Origin: an uncultured Lachnospiraceae bacterium
GTDB taxonomy: Bacteria; Bacillota; Clostridia; Lachnospirales; Lachnospiraceae
Length of the DNA: 60,875 nucleotides
Reading direction: 5' to 3'
NCBI GenBank assembly: GCA_949287925.1
Contig: CASEIR010000018.1
Location: 1-60,875 of the forward strand
Shown: positions 32,376 to 40,717 of the stretch, in pieces
How positions within the stretch are numbered: the first letter of the stretch is position 1
How the letters are laid out: each line of letters opens with the position of its first letter
Position numbers and translations under genes: made by a program
Notes under the pieces: generated by a model
The model's input: the letters and a program-made list of their open reading frames with translations, nothing else
Databases searched by the model: none
Told to the model about the DNA's origin: nothing

Positions 32376-33215
32376 TTATTTTGCCTGCTTTTCAGTATTG
32401 TTCTGTCTGTATTTGATAGGCGTCATCCCGAAATTCTTCCGAAAGGTCTGCGTGAAGTAAGACTGGGAAGAAAAACCGACGGAAGACGCAATTGCAGAAA
32501 TGGAATGGTCCGTATCTACCAGAAGGGTACAGGCGGCCTCCATGCGCCGCTGGTTCAGATACTGGATTGGAGACTGCCCGGTATATTTGGCAAAAGAATG
32601 GGCCATATAGTATTTGTTCATGTGCGTCAGCTCGGTCAGTGTATCCAGGGTGATGTGCTCGGCATAATTAGTGTCCAGATATTCTTTGATCTGGGCGCAT
32701 TCCTTGGGAATGTGTACGGCGGTAAGCGGTACCGGGAGCAGGTTCTTGGACCGGATGATCCGAAGAATCAGAATCTCCAGAAGATTCTGACAGATCTGTT
32801 CCGAGCCGTAGGTCTGCTTGCGCATTTCATACAGCATTTGTGACAGGAGATGCGAAATGGATTCGGTATTCTGGAAATTGTGGAATACCTGGACGCAGGA
32901 GCTGTTGTCTTCGGAGAGAAAAGAGATCCCGTCCACGCCAATCACATAATATTCCAGCGAACAGCCTTTAACAGACTGTTCGGTGTGTTCAATATAAGGC
33001 GGGATGATGATAAGGTCGCCGGTTTGGATGGTGTGGGTTTTACTTGGGAGTAAAAACTTACCTTCCCCGCTTACAACGAAAAACAGTTCGGTAAAGGGGT
33101 GGGTGTGCAGCATGCTTGCCCAGTCTTTTTCATCTTTGGAAAGAGATATGGACAGCAGATTTACATTTAAATTGTGTACTTCATCGCTCTGGATTTTATA
33201 TTGACGGTGACTCAT
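32376..33215 (-). CDS. AraC-family transcriptional regulator
   Basis: A 279-residue regulator with an N-terminal cupin-type sugar-sensing domain (HTHPFTELFFVVSGEG, GDLIIIPPYIEHTEQ) and a C-terminal pair of helix-turn-helix motifs (LDTLTELTHMNKYYMAHSFAKYTG; ISAIASSVGFSSQSYFTQTFRK). The start at 33215 has AAGGAGG upstream; a longer in-frame reading upstream is AT-rich and has no ribosome site. It is divergent from the sugar-binding protein gene and convergent to the phosphorylase, so it probably controls both. Confidence 0.92.
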   Translation of the reverse strand: MSHRQYKIQSDEVHNLNVNLLSISLSKDEKDWASMLHTHPFTELFFVVSGEGKFLLPSKTHTIQTGDLIIIPPYIEHTEQSVKGCSLEYYVIGVDGISFLSEDNSSCVQVFHNFQNTESISHLLSQMLYEMRKQTYGSEQICQNLLEILILRIIRSKNLLPVPLTAVHIPKECAQIKEYLDTNYAEHITLDTLTELTHMNKYYMAHSFAKYTGQSPIQYLNQRRMEAACTLLVDTDHSISAIASSVGFSSQSYFTQTFRKNFGMTPIKYRQNNTEKQAK

Positions 33216-33613
33216 GGATCTGGCCTCCTTGTAATGCGGGTCAAATGCAACGGGTTTGAAAATATTATAGTATAAAGATTGAAGAGAATGCAAGATATAT
33301 AAAAAAGGGAGCAAAATATCTACGAAAATCTAGGAAAAGAAGCGGAAGAGTGCGTATAACAGACAAAGATTGATAAAAAATCTATACATATTATATAAAG
33401 ATAAATAGGCAGACGTGAAAAATAATTGTTAAAAACGAATGAAAGAAAGAAGGAATTTAAGGCGAAAAATGGCGAAAAAACCAGAATGTACCGAGCAGAA
33501 TGGAAAATGTATTGAAATGAAAGCAAGATATATAAAAGAAAAGCCAACAATCATATGGTTAAAACAAGGTAATTGGTATATGATGAAAACATAAATAATA
33601 AGGAGGAAATATT
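33216..33613. promoter_or_regulatory. 398-base divergent intergenic region, AraC / sugar importer
   Basis: AT-rich and without genes. A possible promoter for the importer is TTGATA (33370-33375), 16-base spacer, TATATA (33392-33397), leaving a leader of about 200 bases. Short direct repeats GGCGAAAAA(T) occur at about 33461-33478. No known riboswitch is recognisable. AraC operators are likely here but were not identified. Confidence 0.4.
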
Positions 33614-34984
33614 ATGAAAAACAGTTTAGTAAGAAAACTTGTTTCAGTTTCACTGGTTTCTGCAATGGCGGTTACGATGCTGGCCGGATGTGGTTCCGAC
33701 TCATCCAGTGACGAAAGCGGAGATGGTGGAAAAACTCTGAAAGTTGCAGCTTTCGAAGGTGGTAATGGAGCACAGATCTGGAAAGATATCGCTGCTGCAT
33801 ACGAAGAAGAGACAGGCGTAAAGGTTGAACTGGAGTTATCTTCACAGCTGGATCAGGATCTGACCAAGGAGATTAGAAACGGGGATGTTCCGGACGTTGT
33901 ATATTACAACCTGGGACAGGAGAGCGGATTCACAGAGACGATGCTGAAAGAGAAAGCAGTTGCTGACATTACGGACGTGTTTGATGATGAGCTGAAAGAC
34001 AAATTACTGGACGGAATTCTGGAAGGAACAGATGCTCAGCCGTATGGGGACGGCAAGATTTATCTGGCTCCTATCTTCTATACGCCAACCGGATTCTGGT
34101 ATAACAAGAACTTGATAGGAGAAGGAAAAGAATATGCACTTCCGACTACATGGGACGAATTCTTTGCACTGGGCGATCAGGCAAAGGCGGACGGAAGAGC
34201 ATTATTCACTTTCCCGCAGTCCGGATACTTTGACGCTACCATGTACTCCATGCTGGAGCAGGCAGGCGGAATTGACTTTTACAATGATGCTCTGATGTAT
34301 GATGAAAATACATGGACATCTGATGAGGGAAGAAAGGTTCTGGATACCATCGGAAAACTGGTATCTCCGGAGTATACACAGGAAGATACTGTTTCCAATG
34401 CAAATGCTGACGGCGGATTTAAGATCAACCAGCAGAATGTCATTGATGGAAAAGCATTATTTATGCCAAATGGTAACTGGGTAATCGGAGAGATGGCAGC
34501 TTCTACACCGGACGACTTTGAGTGGGGTATGATCCCGGCTCCTAAGTGGGAAGGCGATGAGACACAGGCTATGTATACATTTACAGAGCAGATGTGGATA
34601 CCGGCAGATGCACCGAACATTGACGAAGCAAAGAATTTTGTGAAATTTATGTATTCTGATACGGTAGTTGATATTCTTCTGAACAACAAGACAGTTGATA
34701 AAGAAAGCGGAAAAGAATCCGACGCTCCGATCGTTGCACCGGTTAAGGGCGCGGTAGAGAAGCTTCCGGAAGGAACCACCAAGGATTGCTATGCGGCAGC
34801 TACTGCAGATAACATTGTGGCAGTAACCGGAACATGGGCAACCACACAGCCGATTGAAGGTCTGGATATGAAGAAGTCTGTATATGGTGCGGTTGAGTCT
34901 ATCAATACAGGTGAAATGACCGTTGATGAATGGCAGGAGCAGCTCATTGAAACATGGGAGAAATGCGCAGCGGCATTAGAATAA
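33614..34984 (+). CDS. Sugar ABC transporter, substrate-binding lipoprotein
   Basis: A 456-residue family-1 solute-binding lipoprotein anchored outside the cell by Cys26 of the lipobox MLAGC. The mature protein opens with a Ser/Asp/Gly-rich linker and has the two-lobe fold (KTLKVAAFEGGNGAQIW; IFYTPTGFWYNKNLI; FTFPQSGYFDATMYSMLEQAGG). GGAGG precedes the ATG. Context with GH112 suggests Gal-beta-1,3-HexNAc as ligand; this is inference. A hairpin separates it from the permease genes. No ATPase is encoded nearby, so a shared MsmK-type ATPase probably serves the importer. Confidence 0.93.
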   Translation: MKNSLVRKLVSVSLVSAMAVTMLAGCGSDSSSDESGDGGKTLKVAAFEGGNGAQIWKDIAAAYEEETGVKVELELSSQLDQDLTKEIRNGDVPDVVYYNLGQESGFTETMLKEKAVADITDVFDDELKDKLLDGILEGTDAQPYGDGKIYLAPIFYTPTGFWYNKNLIGEGKEYALPTTWDEFFALGDQAKADGRALFTFPQSGYFDATMYSMLEQAGGIDFYNDALMYDENTWTSDEGRKVLDTIGKLVSPEYTQEDTVSNANADGGFKINQQNVIDGKALFMPNGNWVIGEMAASTPDDFEWGMIPAPKWEGDETQAMYTFTEQMWIPADAPNIDEAKNFVKFMYSDTVVDILLNNKTVDKESGKESDAPIVAPVKGAVEKLPEGTTKDCYAAATADNIVAVTGTWATTQPIEGLDMKKSVYGAVESINTGEMTVDEWQEQLIETWEKCAAALE

Positions 34985-35017
34985 TTTAAGAACAAGCTAG
35001 TTGTGGGTAGTTGACAT

Positions 35018-35049
35018 AAAAGCGGTGAGGCATCGTACTCACCGCTTTT
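35018..35049 (+). terminator. Intra-operon hairpin (attenuator) between binding protein and permeases
   Basis: AAAAGCGGTGAG and CTCACCGCTTTT are a perfect 12-bp dyad. The following T-run is only the stem itself, so it is probably leaky. It would give more binding protein than permease, or stabilise the upstream message. Confidence 0.7.
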
Positions 35050-35064
35050 AAAAGGAGGAAAATC

Positions 35065-35955
35065 ATGAATAGAAAACAATCTCAGGGCAGATTTGTGTTT
35101 GCATGCTTGGCTCCGGCGGTAGTACTGGTAGTGTTGTTTATTTTTATTCCTACAGTCAATGTATTTCGTATGTCTTTGTACCGCATGGGTGGTATTACAA
35201 ACAGGAAAGAATTTGTGGGATTGAATAACTTTAAGACACTAATGGGAGATAAAGGCTTCCTGGAGGCAATGCAGAACTCCATAGCGATTATCGTTATGGT
35301 AACCATATGTACCATTGTTCTTGCGGTGCTTTTTGCTGCACTTTTGAGCAGAGGGAAATTTAGAGGGAAGAATTTCTTCCGTGTCATTTTTTACATACCG
35401 AATATCTTAAGTATCGTTGTTATCGCAGGTATTTTTGGAGCAATTTACGATCCAAGCAACGGACTTTTGAATACATTTCTGGATGCGATCCATCTGGACG
35501 GACTGAAGAATCAGTGGATGGGCGATCCGAAAATTGTATTGTATTCCGTGATTTTCGCTCTGGTATGGCAGGCTATCGGATATTATATGGTAATGTATAT
35601 GGCCAGTATGGCAGCAATTCCGGAAGATCTGTACGAAGCGGCTTCTCTGGATGGATCTACAGAAATACAGACATTCTTCAGCGTGACGCTTCCGCTCATC
35701 TGGAGCAATATCCGTACAACGCTTACATTTTATATCATCAGTACCATCAACCTCAGCTTCCTGTTTGTGCAGATTATGACGAACGGCGGACCGAACGGAA
35801 AGACAGAAGTGTTCCTGAACTATATGTATAAGCAGGCATATGGTTCCGGCGTTTATGGATATGGTATGGCAATCGGCGTTGTGGTATTCATATTCTCATT
35901 TGTACTGGCTGCTATCGTCAATAAGATTACAGACAGAGAAGTATTAGAATTCTAG
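35065..35955 (+). CDS. Sugar ABC transporter permease (MalF/UgpA type)
   Basis: A 296-residue permease with six predicted helices. The cytoplasmic EAA loop that docks the ATPase reads EAASLDGSTEIQTFFSVTLP. AAAGGAGGA precedes the ATG. With the next gene it forms the heterodimeric channel for the sugar taken up by the lipoprotein encoded upstream. It lies 19 bases before the second permease. Confidence 0.94.
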   Translation: MNRKQSQGRFVFACLAPAVVLVVLFIFIPTVNVFRMSLYRMGGITNRKEFVGLNNFKTLMGDKGFLEAMQNSIAIIVMVTICTIVLAVLFAALLSRGKFRGKNFFRVIFYIPNILSIVVIAGIFGAIYDPSNGLLNTFLDAIHLDGLKNQWMGDPKIVLYSVIFALVWQAIGYYMVMYMASMAAIPEDLYEAASLDGSTEIQTFFSVTLPLIWSNIRTTLTFYIISTINLSFLFVQIMTNGGPNGKTEVFLNYMYKQAYGSGVYGYGMAIGVVVFIFSFVLAAIVNKITDREVLEF

Positions 35956-35974
35956 AAAGGAGAGCTGAAAAGAT

Positions 35975-36847
35975 ATGAAAAAAGAAAATAAAGCAGTTGG
36001 CATTATTTATAAAGTTTTTATCTATGTGGCTCTTCTGGCTCTGGCAATTTCGATTATTGTACCGGTCGCATGGGTATTTATGGCGAGTGTGAAAAAGAAC
36101 GCGGAATTCATCGGCGCAGACGTGAATCCGTGGGCGCTCCCGAAACAGTTTTACTATCAGAATTTTATTGTAGCGTTTAAAGACGCGCAGATGGGTGAAT
36201 TCTTCCTGAATTCGATTATCGTAACAGCGCTCGCGCTGATTCTTTTGCTGGTTCTGGCGCTGCCGGCGTCCTATGTACTGGCAAGATTTGACTTCAAAGG
36301 AAGAAAGATTCTGAACGTGGCATTTATGGCGGGACTGTTTATCAACATCAACTACATTGTTGTTCCGATTTTCTTGATGCTCAGCGATGCGAATAAGCTG
36401 CTGCATGTTGAATTCTTCCTGGATAACCGTTTTGTACTGGCGTTGATCTATGCATCCAGTTCACTGCCGTTTACCATTTATCTTTTGAGCGGGTACTTCA
36501 AGACTCTTCCGAAAGGATTTGAAGAAGCTGCATATATTGATGGATGCGGTTATTTTAAAACGATGACCAAGATTATGGTTCCTATGGCAAAACCGAGTAT
36601 TATTACGGTCATTTTGTTTAATTTCCTGTCATTCTGGAATGAGTATATTATTGCATATACATTGATGGATGAACACGGAACTTTGGCCATGGGGCTGAAG
36701 AACCTGATGGCGGTGGAAAGAACAGCAACAAACTACGGTATCATGTATGCGGGACTTGTCATCGTTATGCTTCCGGTATTGATTCTGTATATCTGTGTAC
36801 AGAAACAACTGACAGAAGGTATGACACTTGGCGGACTGAAAGGATAG
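35975..36847 (+). CDS. Sugar ABC transporter permease (MalG/UgpE type)
   Basis: The second, 290-residue channel subunit, with six helices and the EAA loop EEAAYIDGCGYFKTMTKIMVP. GAAAGGAGA lies upstream of the ATG. The C-terminus GMTLGGLKG is typical of MalG-type subunits. The gene is followed at once by a ribosome site for a 55-residue membrane protein. Confidence 0.94.
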   Translation: MKKENKAVGIIYKVFIYVALLALAISIIVPVAWVFMASVKKNAEFIGADVNPWALPKQFYYQNFIVAFKDAQMGEFFLNSIIVTALALILLLVLALPASYVLARFDFKGRKILNVAFMAGLFININYIVVPIFLMLSDANKLLHVEFFLDNRFVLALIYASSSLPFTIYLLSGYFKTLPKGFEEAAYIDGCGYFKTMTKIMVPMAKPSIITVILFNFLSFWNEYIIAYTLMDEHGTLAMGLKNLMAVERTATNYGIMYAGLVIVMLPVLILYICVQKQLTEGMTLGGLKG

Positions 36848-36859
36848 GAGGACATGGTA

Positions 36860-37027
36860 ATGAACAATGTGATTCGGAATATCATTATGGCGATTGTCTT
36901 TATTGTTTGTCTTGCGTTGGTTCTTGTAGGACAGAAAAATATCAGTGCGACAGGACTTGTTATGGAACTGGCAGGACTTGTAGGTCTGCTGACCTTACTG
37001 TTTATTTACAATCATAAATATCAATAA
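36860..37027 (+). CDS. 55-residue membrane microprotein of the sugar importer operon (DUF6903-like)
   Basis: AGGAGG (36846-36851) is eight bases before ATG 36860. The reading frame gives MNNVIRNIIMAIVFIVCLAL and continues with GQKNISATGLVMELAGLVGLLTLLFIYNHKYQ, two hydrophobic helices with a short polar loop between. It starts 12 bases after the MalG-type permease stop. I recall a family of this size, DUF6903, next to sugar transporters in Lachnospiraceae, but cannot verify the match. A role as a transporter accessory subunit is inferred from position. Confidence 0.7.
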   Translation: MNNVIRNIIMAIVFIVCLALVLVGQKNISATGLVMELAGLVGLLTLLFIYNHKYQ

Positions 37028-37040
37028 AGGAAAAGCTGAA

Positions 37041-37097
37041 AAGAGGCTGCGGCACTACATAGCAGGTGAGCAGCTTCTTTTGCGTTCTTTTTTTGAG
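37041..37097 (+). terminator. Terminator-like hairpin after the importer operon
   Basis: AAGAGGCTGC and GCAGCTTCTT pair with one G-T, followed by CTTTTGCGTTC and a run of seven T residues. Confidence 0.6.
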
Positions 37098-37119
37098 AAG
37101 AAAGAGTATTGCGCCTGTT

Positions 37120-37746
37120 ATGATGAAGGTTGAAATAATTAATGAATGGTATGAATTAGAGAAAACAGTCCCTTTCCGTGTGAGACATCTTTTGTGGGGG
37201 ACGAAACAGATACCGGAAACTTACGGATATCTGGGATATAAAGAGCAGGAAGGGCTTTTCCTGAAAATGATATGTGAGGAAAAAGATCCGTTAAGAGCCT
37301 GCAGGAACGACCAGGAACCGGTTTACCGGGACAGCGCGATGGAAGCGTTTTTTATGTTCTTTCCAAAGGGGAATGGAAAAGTAGATGACCGGGACGGGGT
37401 GTATATTAATCTGGAGATGAATGCTAACGGGGCGCTGCTTGCGGAATACGGGAAAGGAAGAAGTGGCCGCGTGCCATTTCCGCAAAGCGTGATGGAAAAG
37501 TTCGCGTGCAAAGCGGATGTGGGGAAGGACAGATGGAGCGTCTGTATTGTGATTCCGGAATCCGTTGTGGAGTTTGTGTATGGAGAGATTCCGCTGGGTA
37601 AGGGAAGCAGTTTTTGCTGTAATTTTTATAAAATTTCGGAAAATGCACAGATCGAACACTATGCGTCCTATGCGGAAATTGATACAGAACATCCCGATTT
37701 TCACAGGCCGGAATTTTTTGCGCATGCAAAGATCACAGGAGAATAA
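37120..37746 (+). CDS. CBM9-like carbohydrate-binding domain protein without signal peptide
   Basis: About 208 residues with a single CBM9-type beta-sandwich. Segments DSAMEAFFMFFPKG, YINLEMNANGALLAEYGKGR and WSVCIVIPESVV match the pattern of this group (DSxVEFF...NFExNxxG). No signal peptide or membrane helix is present, so it should stay in the cytoplasm, which is odd for a glycan-binding module. The start is uncertain: ATGs at 37120 and 37123 lack a clear ribosome site, and the in-frame GTG at 37066 lies inside the hairpin. It sits between the importer and nagB. Confidence 0.7.
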   Translation: MMKVEIINEWYELEKTVPFRVRHLLWGTKQIPETYGYLGYKEQEGLFLKMICEEKDPLRACRNDQEPVYRDSAMEAFFMFFPKGNGKVDDRDGVYINLEMNANGALLAEYGKGRSGRVPFPQSVMEKFACKADVGKDRWSVCIVIPESVVEFVYGEIPLGKGSSFCCNFYKISENAQIEHYASYAEIDTEHPDFHRPEFFAHAKITGE

Positions 37747-37832
37747 AAAGAATCGGTTTTGGGGTAGACGAAGGAAGGCCTGGAGTTGTAAACTATAGAA
37801 AGATAAGATAAATTTGAGAAAGGATGGAAAAC

Positions 37833-38564
37833 ATGAAGATCTATAAAGCAAAGGATTATAATGATATGAGCAGAAAAGCGGCCAATATCATTTCGGCACA
37901 GGTGATTATGAAGCCGGATTGTGTGCTGGGACTGGCCACAGGATCCACGCCGGTGGGAGCGTATCAGCAGTTGGTAAAATGGTATGAAAAAGGGGATATT
38001 GACTTTTCGGAAGTTAAGACAGTCAATCTGGATGAGTATAAAGGACTTCCTATCGAAAATGATCAAAGCTACTATTATTTCATGCATGAGAACCTGTTCG
38101 ATAAGGTTAATGTGAAGCCGGAGAATACGAATCTGCCGAACGGGATGGAGCCGGATGCGGAAAAAGAGTGTGCAAGATATGAAGCTCTGATCCAATCTCT
38201 TGGAGGGGTGGATCTGCAGCTGCTTGGCCTGGGACATAACGGACATATCGGATTCAACGAACCAGGCGCCGCGTTTGAAAAAGAAACCCACTGTGTGGAT
38301 CTGCAGGAGCGTACGATTGAAGCAAATAAAAGATTTTTCGCCTCTGCCGATGATGTGCCGAGACAGGCATATACGATGGGAATCAAAACCATTATGATGG
38401 CGAAAAAGATTCTGATCGTTGTAAGCGGTGAAGACAAGGCTGATATTGTAGCAAAAGCATTTTTCGGCCCGGTAACACCGTCCGTACCGGCCTCAATCTT
38501 ACAGATGCATCCGGATGTGACGGTGGTTGCGGATGAAGCGGCGCTTTCTAAGGCTCCGTGCTAA
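37833..38564 (+). CDS. nagB: Glucosamine-6-phosphate deaminase
   Basis: Converts glucosamine 6-phosphate to fructose 6-phosphate and ammonia, the entry of amino sugars into glycolysis. The 243-residue protein has LATGSTPVGAY (phosphate loop), VNLDEYKG (catalytic Asp), GLGHNGHIGFNEPG (catalytic His/Glu) and ASILQMHP. I start at 37833, which fits GAAAGG; ATG 37824 overlaps that site. No nagA deacetylase is encoded in the window, so deacetylation must happen elsewhere. The 3' end overlaps the convergent AraC gene by 17 bases. Confidence 0.95.
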   Translation: MKIYKAKDYNDMSRKAANIISAQVIMKPDCVLGLATGSTPVGAYQQLVKWYEKGDIDFSEVKTVNLDEYKGLPIENDQSYYYFMHENLFDKVNVKPENTNLPNGMEPDAEKECARYEALIQSLGGVDLQLLGLGHNGHIGFNEPGAAFEKETHCVDLQERTIEANKRFFASADDVPRQAYTMGIKTIMMAKKILIVVSGEDKADIVAKAFFGPVTPSVPASILQMHPDVTVVADEAALSKAPC

Positions 38565-39474
38565 AGCTGCCTTCGGCCATAGCTTTGATGGATGAGGCAT
38601 ATTCGGAAGGCGTCATACCGGTCGTCTTTTTGAACTGTCTTGAAAAATAATGAATGGAAGTGTAGCCAAGGTGTTCGGATATCTGTGTGAAATTCAGCTG
38701 ATTTGTCCGGATCAATTCCTTGGCTGCATTTATTTTCATATGGGAATAGTATTCAATGATCCCAAGGGAAGAACGCTTCTTAAAAATCTTCTGGAGCTGG
38801 GAGCGCCCTACCATATTGTCTTTGCAGATTTGTTCGATGGTGAGGTGGCCGCTCAGATTATCTTCCAGATAAGAAACGACCTGCTGAAAGATCTGTACCT
38901 CATTCTTTTCTTTCGTCGTCTTGATGGGGTCAGACGATAATAGTGCTTTCTGAAGAGTGACCGGATTGGAATATCTCCGGATCAAATGGATCAGAAACTG
39001 TTCCAGATACAGGCGTATCATCTGCTGGGCGCCGAACCGGTCCGGCTCTTTGCATGGCATGTTCTGGAGATAGGGGTCATCCAGCCGGCAGTCAAAGCAG
39101 CGCTTTGCCTCCGCGATGATTCCGGCCAGCAGACGATGCTCGGTTTCGTCGATTTCAAAGAGCCTGCCCTTAAAGAAACGCATAGCATCATCGCTGCAGT
39201 AAAAAGAAATAACCACCAGATTCGGAGCGATGTCTCCGGTGGCTTTTACACTGTGGAATTCATTAGGCGGATGGAACAATAACTGCCGCTTTTTTAGCCG
39301 GATTGAATTGTTCCCTGCCATAATGTTTACCTCACCTTTGTCAACGCAGATAAATTCCCAGAAATTGTGAGATTCGCCCTCGAAGGCAAAGTTGTTCATA
39401 TATTCGAAGTAATGGATGCTGTAGATCCTGTCCACCGATATAGAATTTTCCAGATGTATACCCTTGTACCCCAC
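38548..39474 (-). CDS. AraC-family transcriptional regulator
   Basis: A 308-residue regulator with an N-terminal cupin-like ligand domain (ESHNFWEFICVDKGEVNIMAG; QLLFHPPNEFHSVKA) and a C-terminal AraC DNA-binding domain (LTIEQICKDNMVGRSQLQKIFKK; FTQISEHLGYTSIHYFSRQFKK). I choose GTG 39474 because AGGAGG lies six bases before it; longer readings upstream would overlap the divergent maturase gene. It converges on nagB and is divergent from the sulfatase-maturase gene, the likely targets. Confidence 0.9.
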   Translation of the reverse strand: MGYKGIHLENSISVDRIYSIHYFEYMNNFAFEGESHNFWEFICVDKGEVNIMAGNNSIRLKKRQLLFHPPNEFHSVKATGDIAPNLVVISFYCSDDAMRFFKGRLFEIDETEHRLLAGIIAEAKRCFDCRLDDPYLQNMPCKEPDRFGAQQMIRLYLEQFLIHLIRRYSNPVTLQKALLSSDPIKTTKEKNEVQIFQQVVSYLEDNLSGHLTIEQICKDNMVGRSQLQKIFKKRSSLGIIEYYSHMKINAAKELIRTNQLNFTQISEHLGYTSIHYFSRQFKKTTGMTPSEYASSIKAMAEGSFSTEP

Positions 39475-39513
39475 GTTGTCCTCCTGTTTTACGGTAATTA
39501 GTAATCTGCTACT

Positions 39514-39541
39514 ATGATAACTTATTTTAACCGGAAAGCAA
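39514..39541 (-). promoter_or_regulatory. Promoter of the second AraC gene
   Basis: Minus strand TTGCTT (39541-39536), 16-base spacer, TATCAT (39519-39514), about 40 bases before the GTG start. It lies in the short divergent gap with the maturase gene. Confidence 0.55.
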
Positions 39542-39580
39542 AGAAAAAGATAGGAATGAAAAGATAAAGGCGGAAGAAAT

Positions 39581-40717
39581 ATGCTCAAACAGTTGCAATT
39601 ATTGATCAAACCAGTGTCCGGCGCCTGTAATATAGATTGCCGGTACTGCTTCTATAAAAAAGAAATGAAACAAAGGATGTCAGGGGATCGGGGAAAAATG
39701 TGCAAGGATACCATGACTGCGTTGATTGACAAGGCTCTTTTAGCTGCGGAGACTTGTTTGTTCGGGTTTCAGGGAGGAGAACCGCTGTTGGCCGGCCTGG
39801 AGTTTTTCCAGGAATTTATCGATTATGTGGAAGAGCGAAGGAGCGCTGGACAGAAGGTTTACTATACGGTCCAGACCAATGGCACATTGCTGGATGAGGC
39901 ATGGGGGGCTTTCTTTAGAAAGCACCAGTTTCTGGTAGGGCTGTCGCTGGACGGAGTACGCAAATCCCACGACGCCAACCGGATCGGTTATCAGGGAGAG
40001 GGAACCTTCCCGGAGGTTTTCCGGGCGGCGGAACTTTTGAAGCGGGAAAATATAGAGTTTCAGGTGTTGTGCGTGCTGAACTTGCAGACGGCGTCCAGAA
40101 TCGAAGCAATCTATCGGTTCTTCCTGAAAAAGGAACTGTACAGCCAGCAGTATATTCCGTGTCTGGAGCGGTGGGAGGAGGATGAAAACAGAAGGACTTA
40201 TCATCTTGGGCCGGAAGAGCTGGGGCAGGCGTGGAAGAAACTGTTTGATCTCTGGTTCCAGGACAAGTTAAGGGGAGTGCCGGTCTATATCCGTCAGTTT
40301 GATAATTATCTGGAGGTGTTAAGAGGCGGCAGTCCGGAAGCCTGTACCATGTATGGCCGGTGCAGCATGCAGAATGTGATCGAGGCAGACGGGACCGTCT
40401 ATCCCTGTGATTTTTATGCGGAAGATCAGTATAGGCTGGGAAATATCAAGGATTCCGGGACGGACTTTCTTATGTTTGCCAGCCTGGAAGAAGGAAATAC
40501 AGACCATCCTTTTTTTCAGGAAATGTCCAGAAGAGACGACCGTTGCGGCGCATGCCGCTGGTATCCGATCTGCCGGGGCGGATGTAAAATTGACTGCCGG
40601 CAGATTGCCGGCAGTCAGGTGAATCAATATTGCGAGGTGTATCAGGATTTTTTCTGTTATACGATTGAGCGGTTGGAATATCTGGCGTCACTGGACGTTC
40701 GCCCGTTACGGCATTGA
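39581..40717 (+). CDS. Anaerobic sulfatase-maturating enzyme (radical SAM, SPASM)
   Basis: Oxidises an active-site Cys or Ser of sulfatases to formylglycine without oxygen. The 378-residue protein carries the radical-SAM cluster motif CNIDCRYC (C16, C20, C23), a GGEPLL segment and a SPASM domain with Cys motifs CSMQNVIEADGTVYPCDF and CGACRWYPICRGGCKIDC for two auxiliary [4Fe-4S] clusters. GGCGGAAG precedes the ATG. It converges on a Cys-type sulfatase gene with a 12-base overlap, and that sulfatase is its obvious client. Confidence 0.92.
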   Translation: MLKQLQLLIKPVSGACNIDCRYCFYKKEMKQRMSGDRGKMCKDTMTALIDKALLAAETCLFGFQGGEPLLAGLEFFQEFIDYVEERRSAGQKVYYTVQTNGTLLDEAWGAFFRKHQFLVGLSLDGVRKSHDANRIGYQGEGTFPEVFRAAELLKRENIEFQVLCVLNLQTASRIEAIYRFFLKKELYSQQYIPCLERWEEDENRRTYHLGPEELGQAWKKLFDLWFQDKLRGVPVYIRQFDNYLEVLRGGSPEACTMYGRCSMQNVIEADGTVYPCDFYAEDQYRLGNIKDSGTDFLMFASLEEGNTDHPFFQEMSRRDDRCGACRWYPICRGGCKIDCRQIAGSQVNQYCEVYQDFFCYTIERLEYLASLDVRPLRH

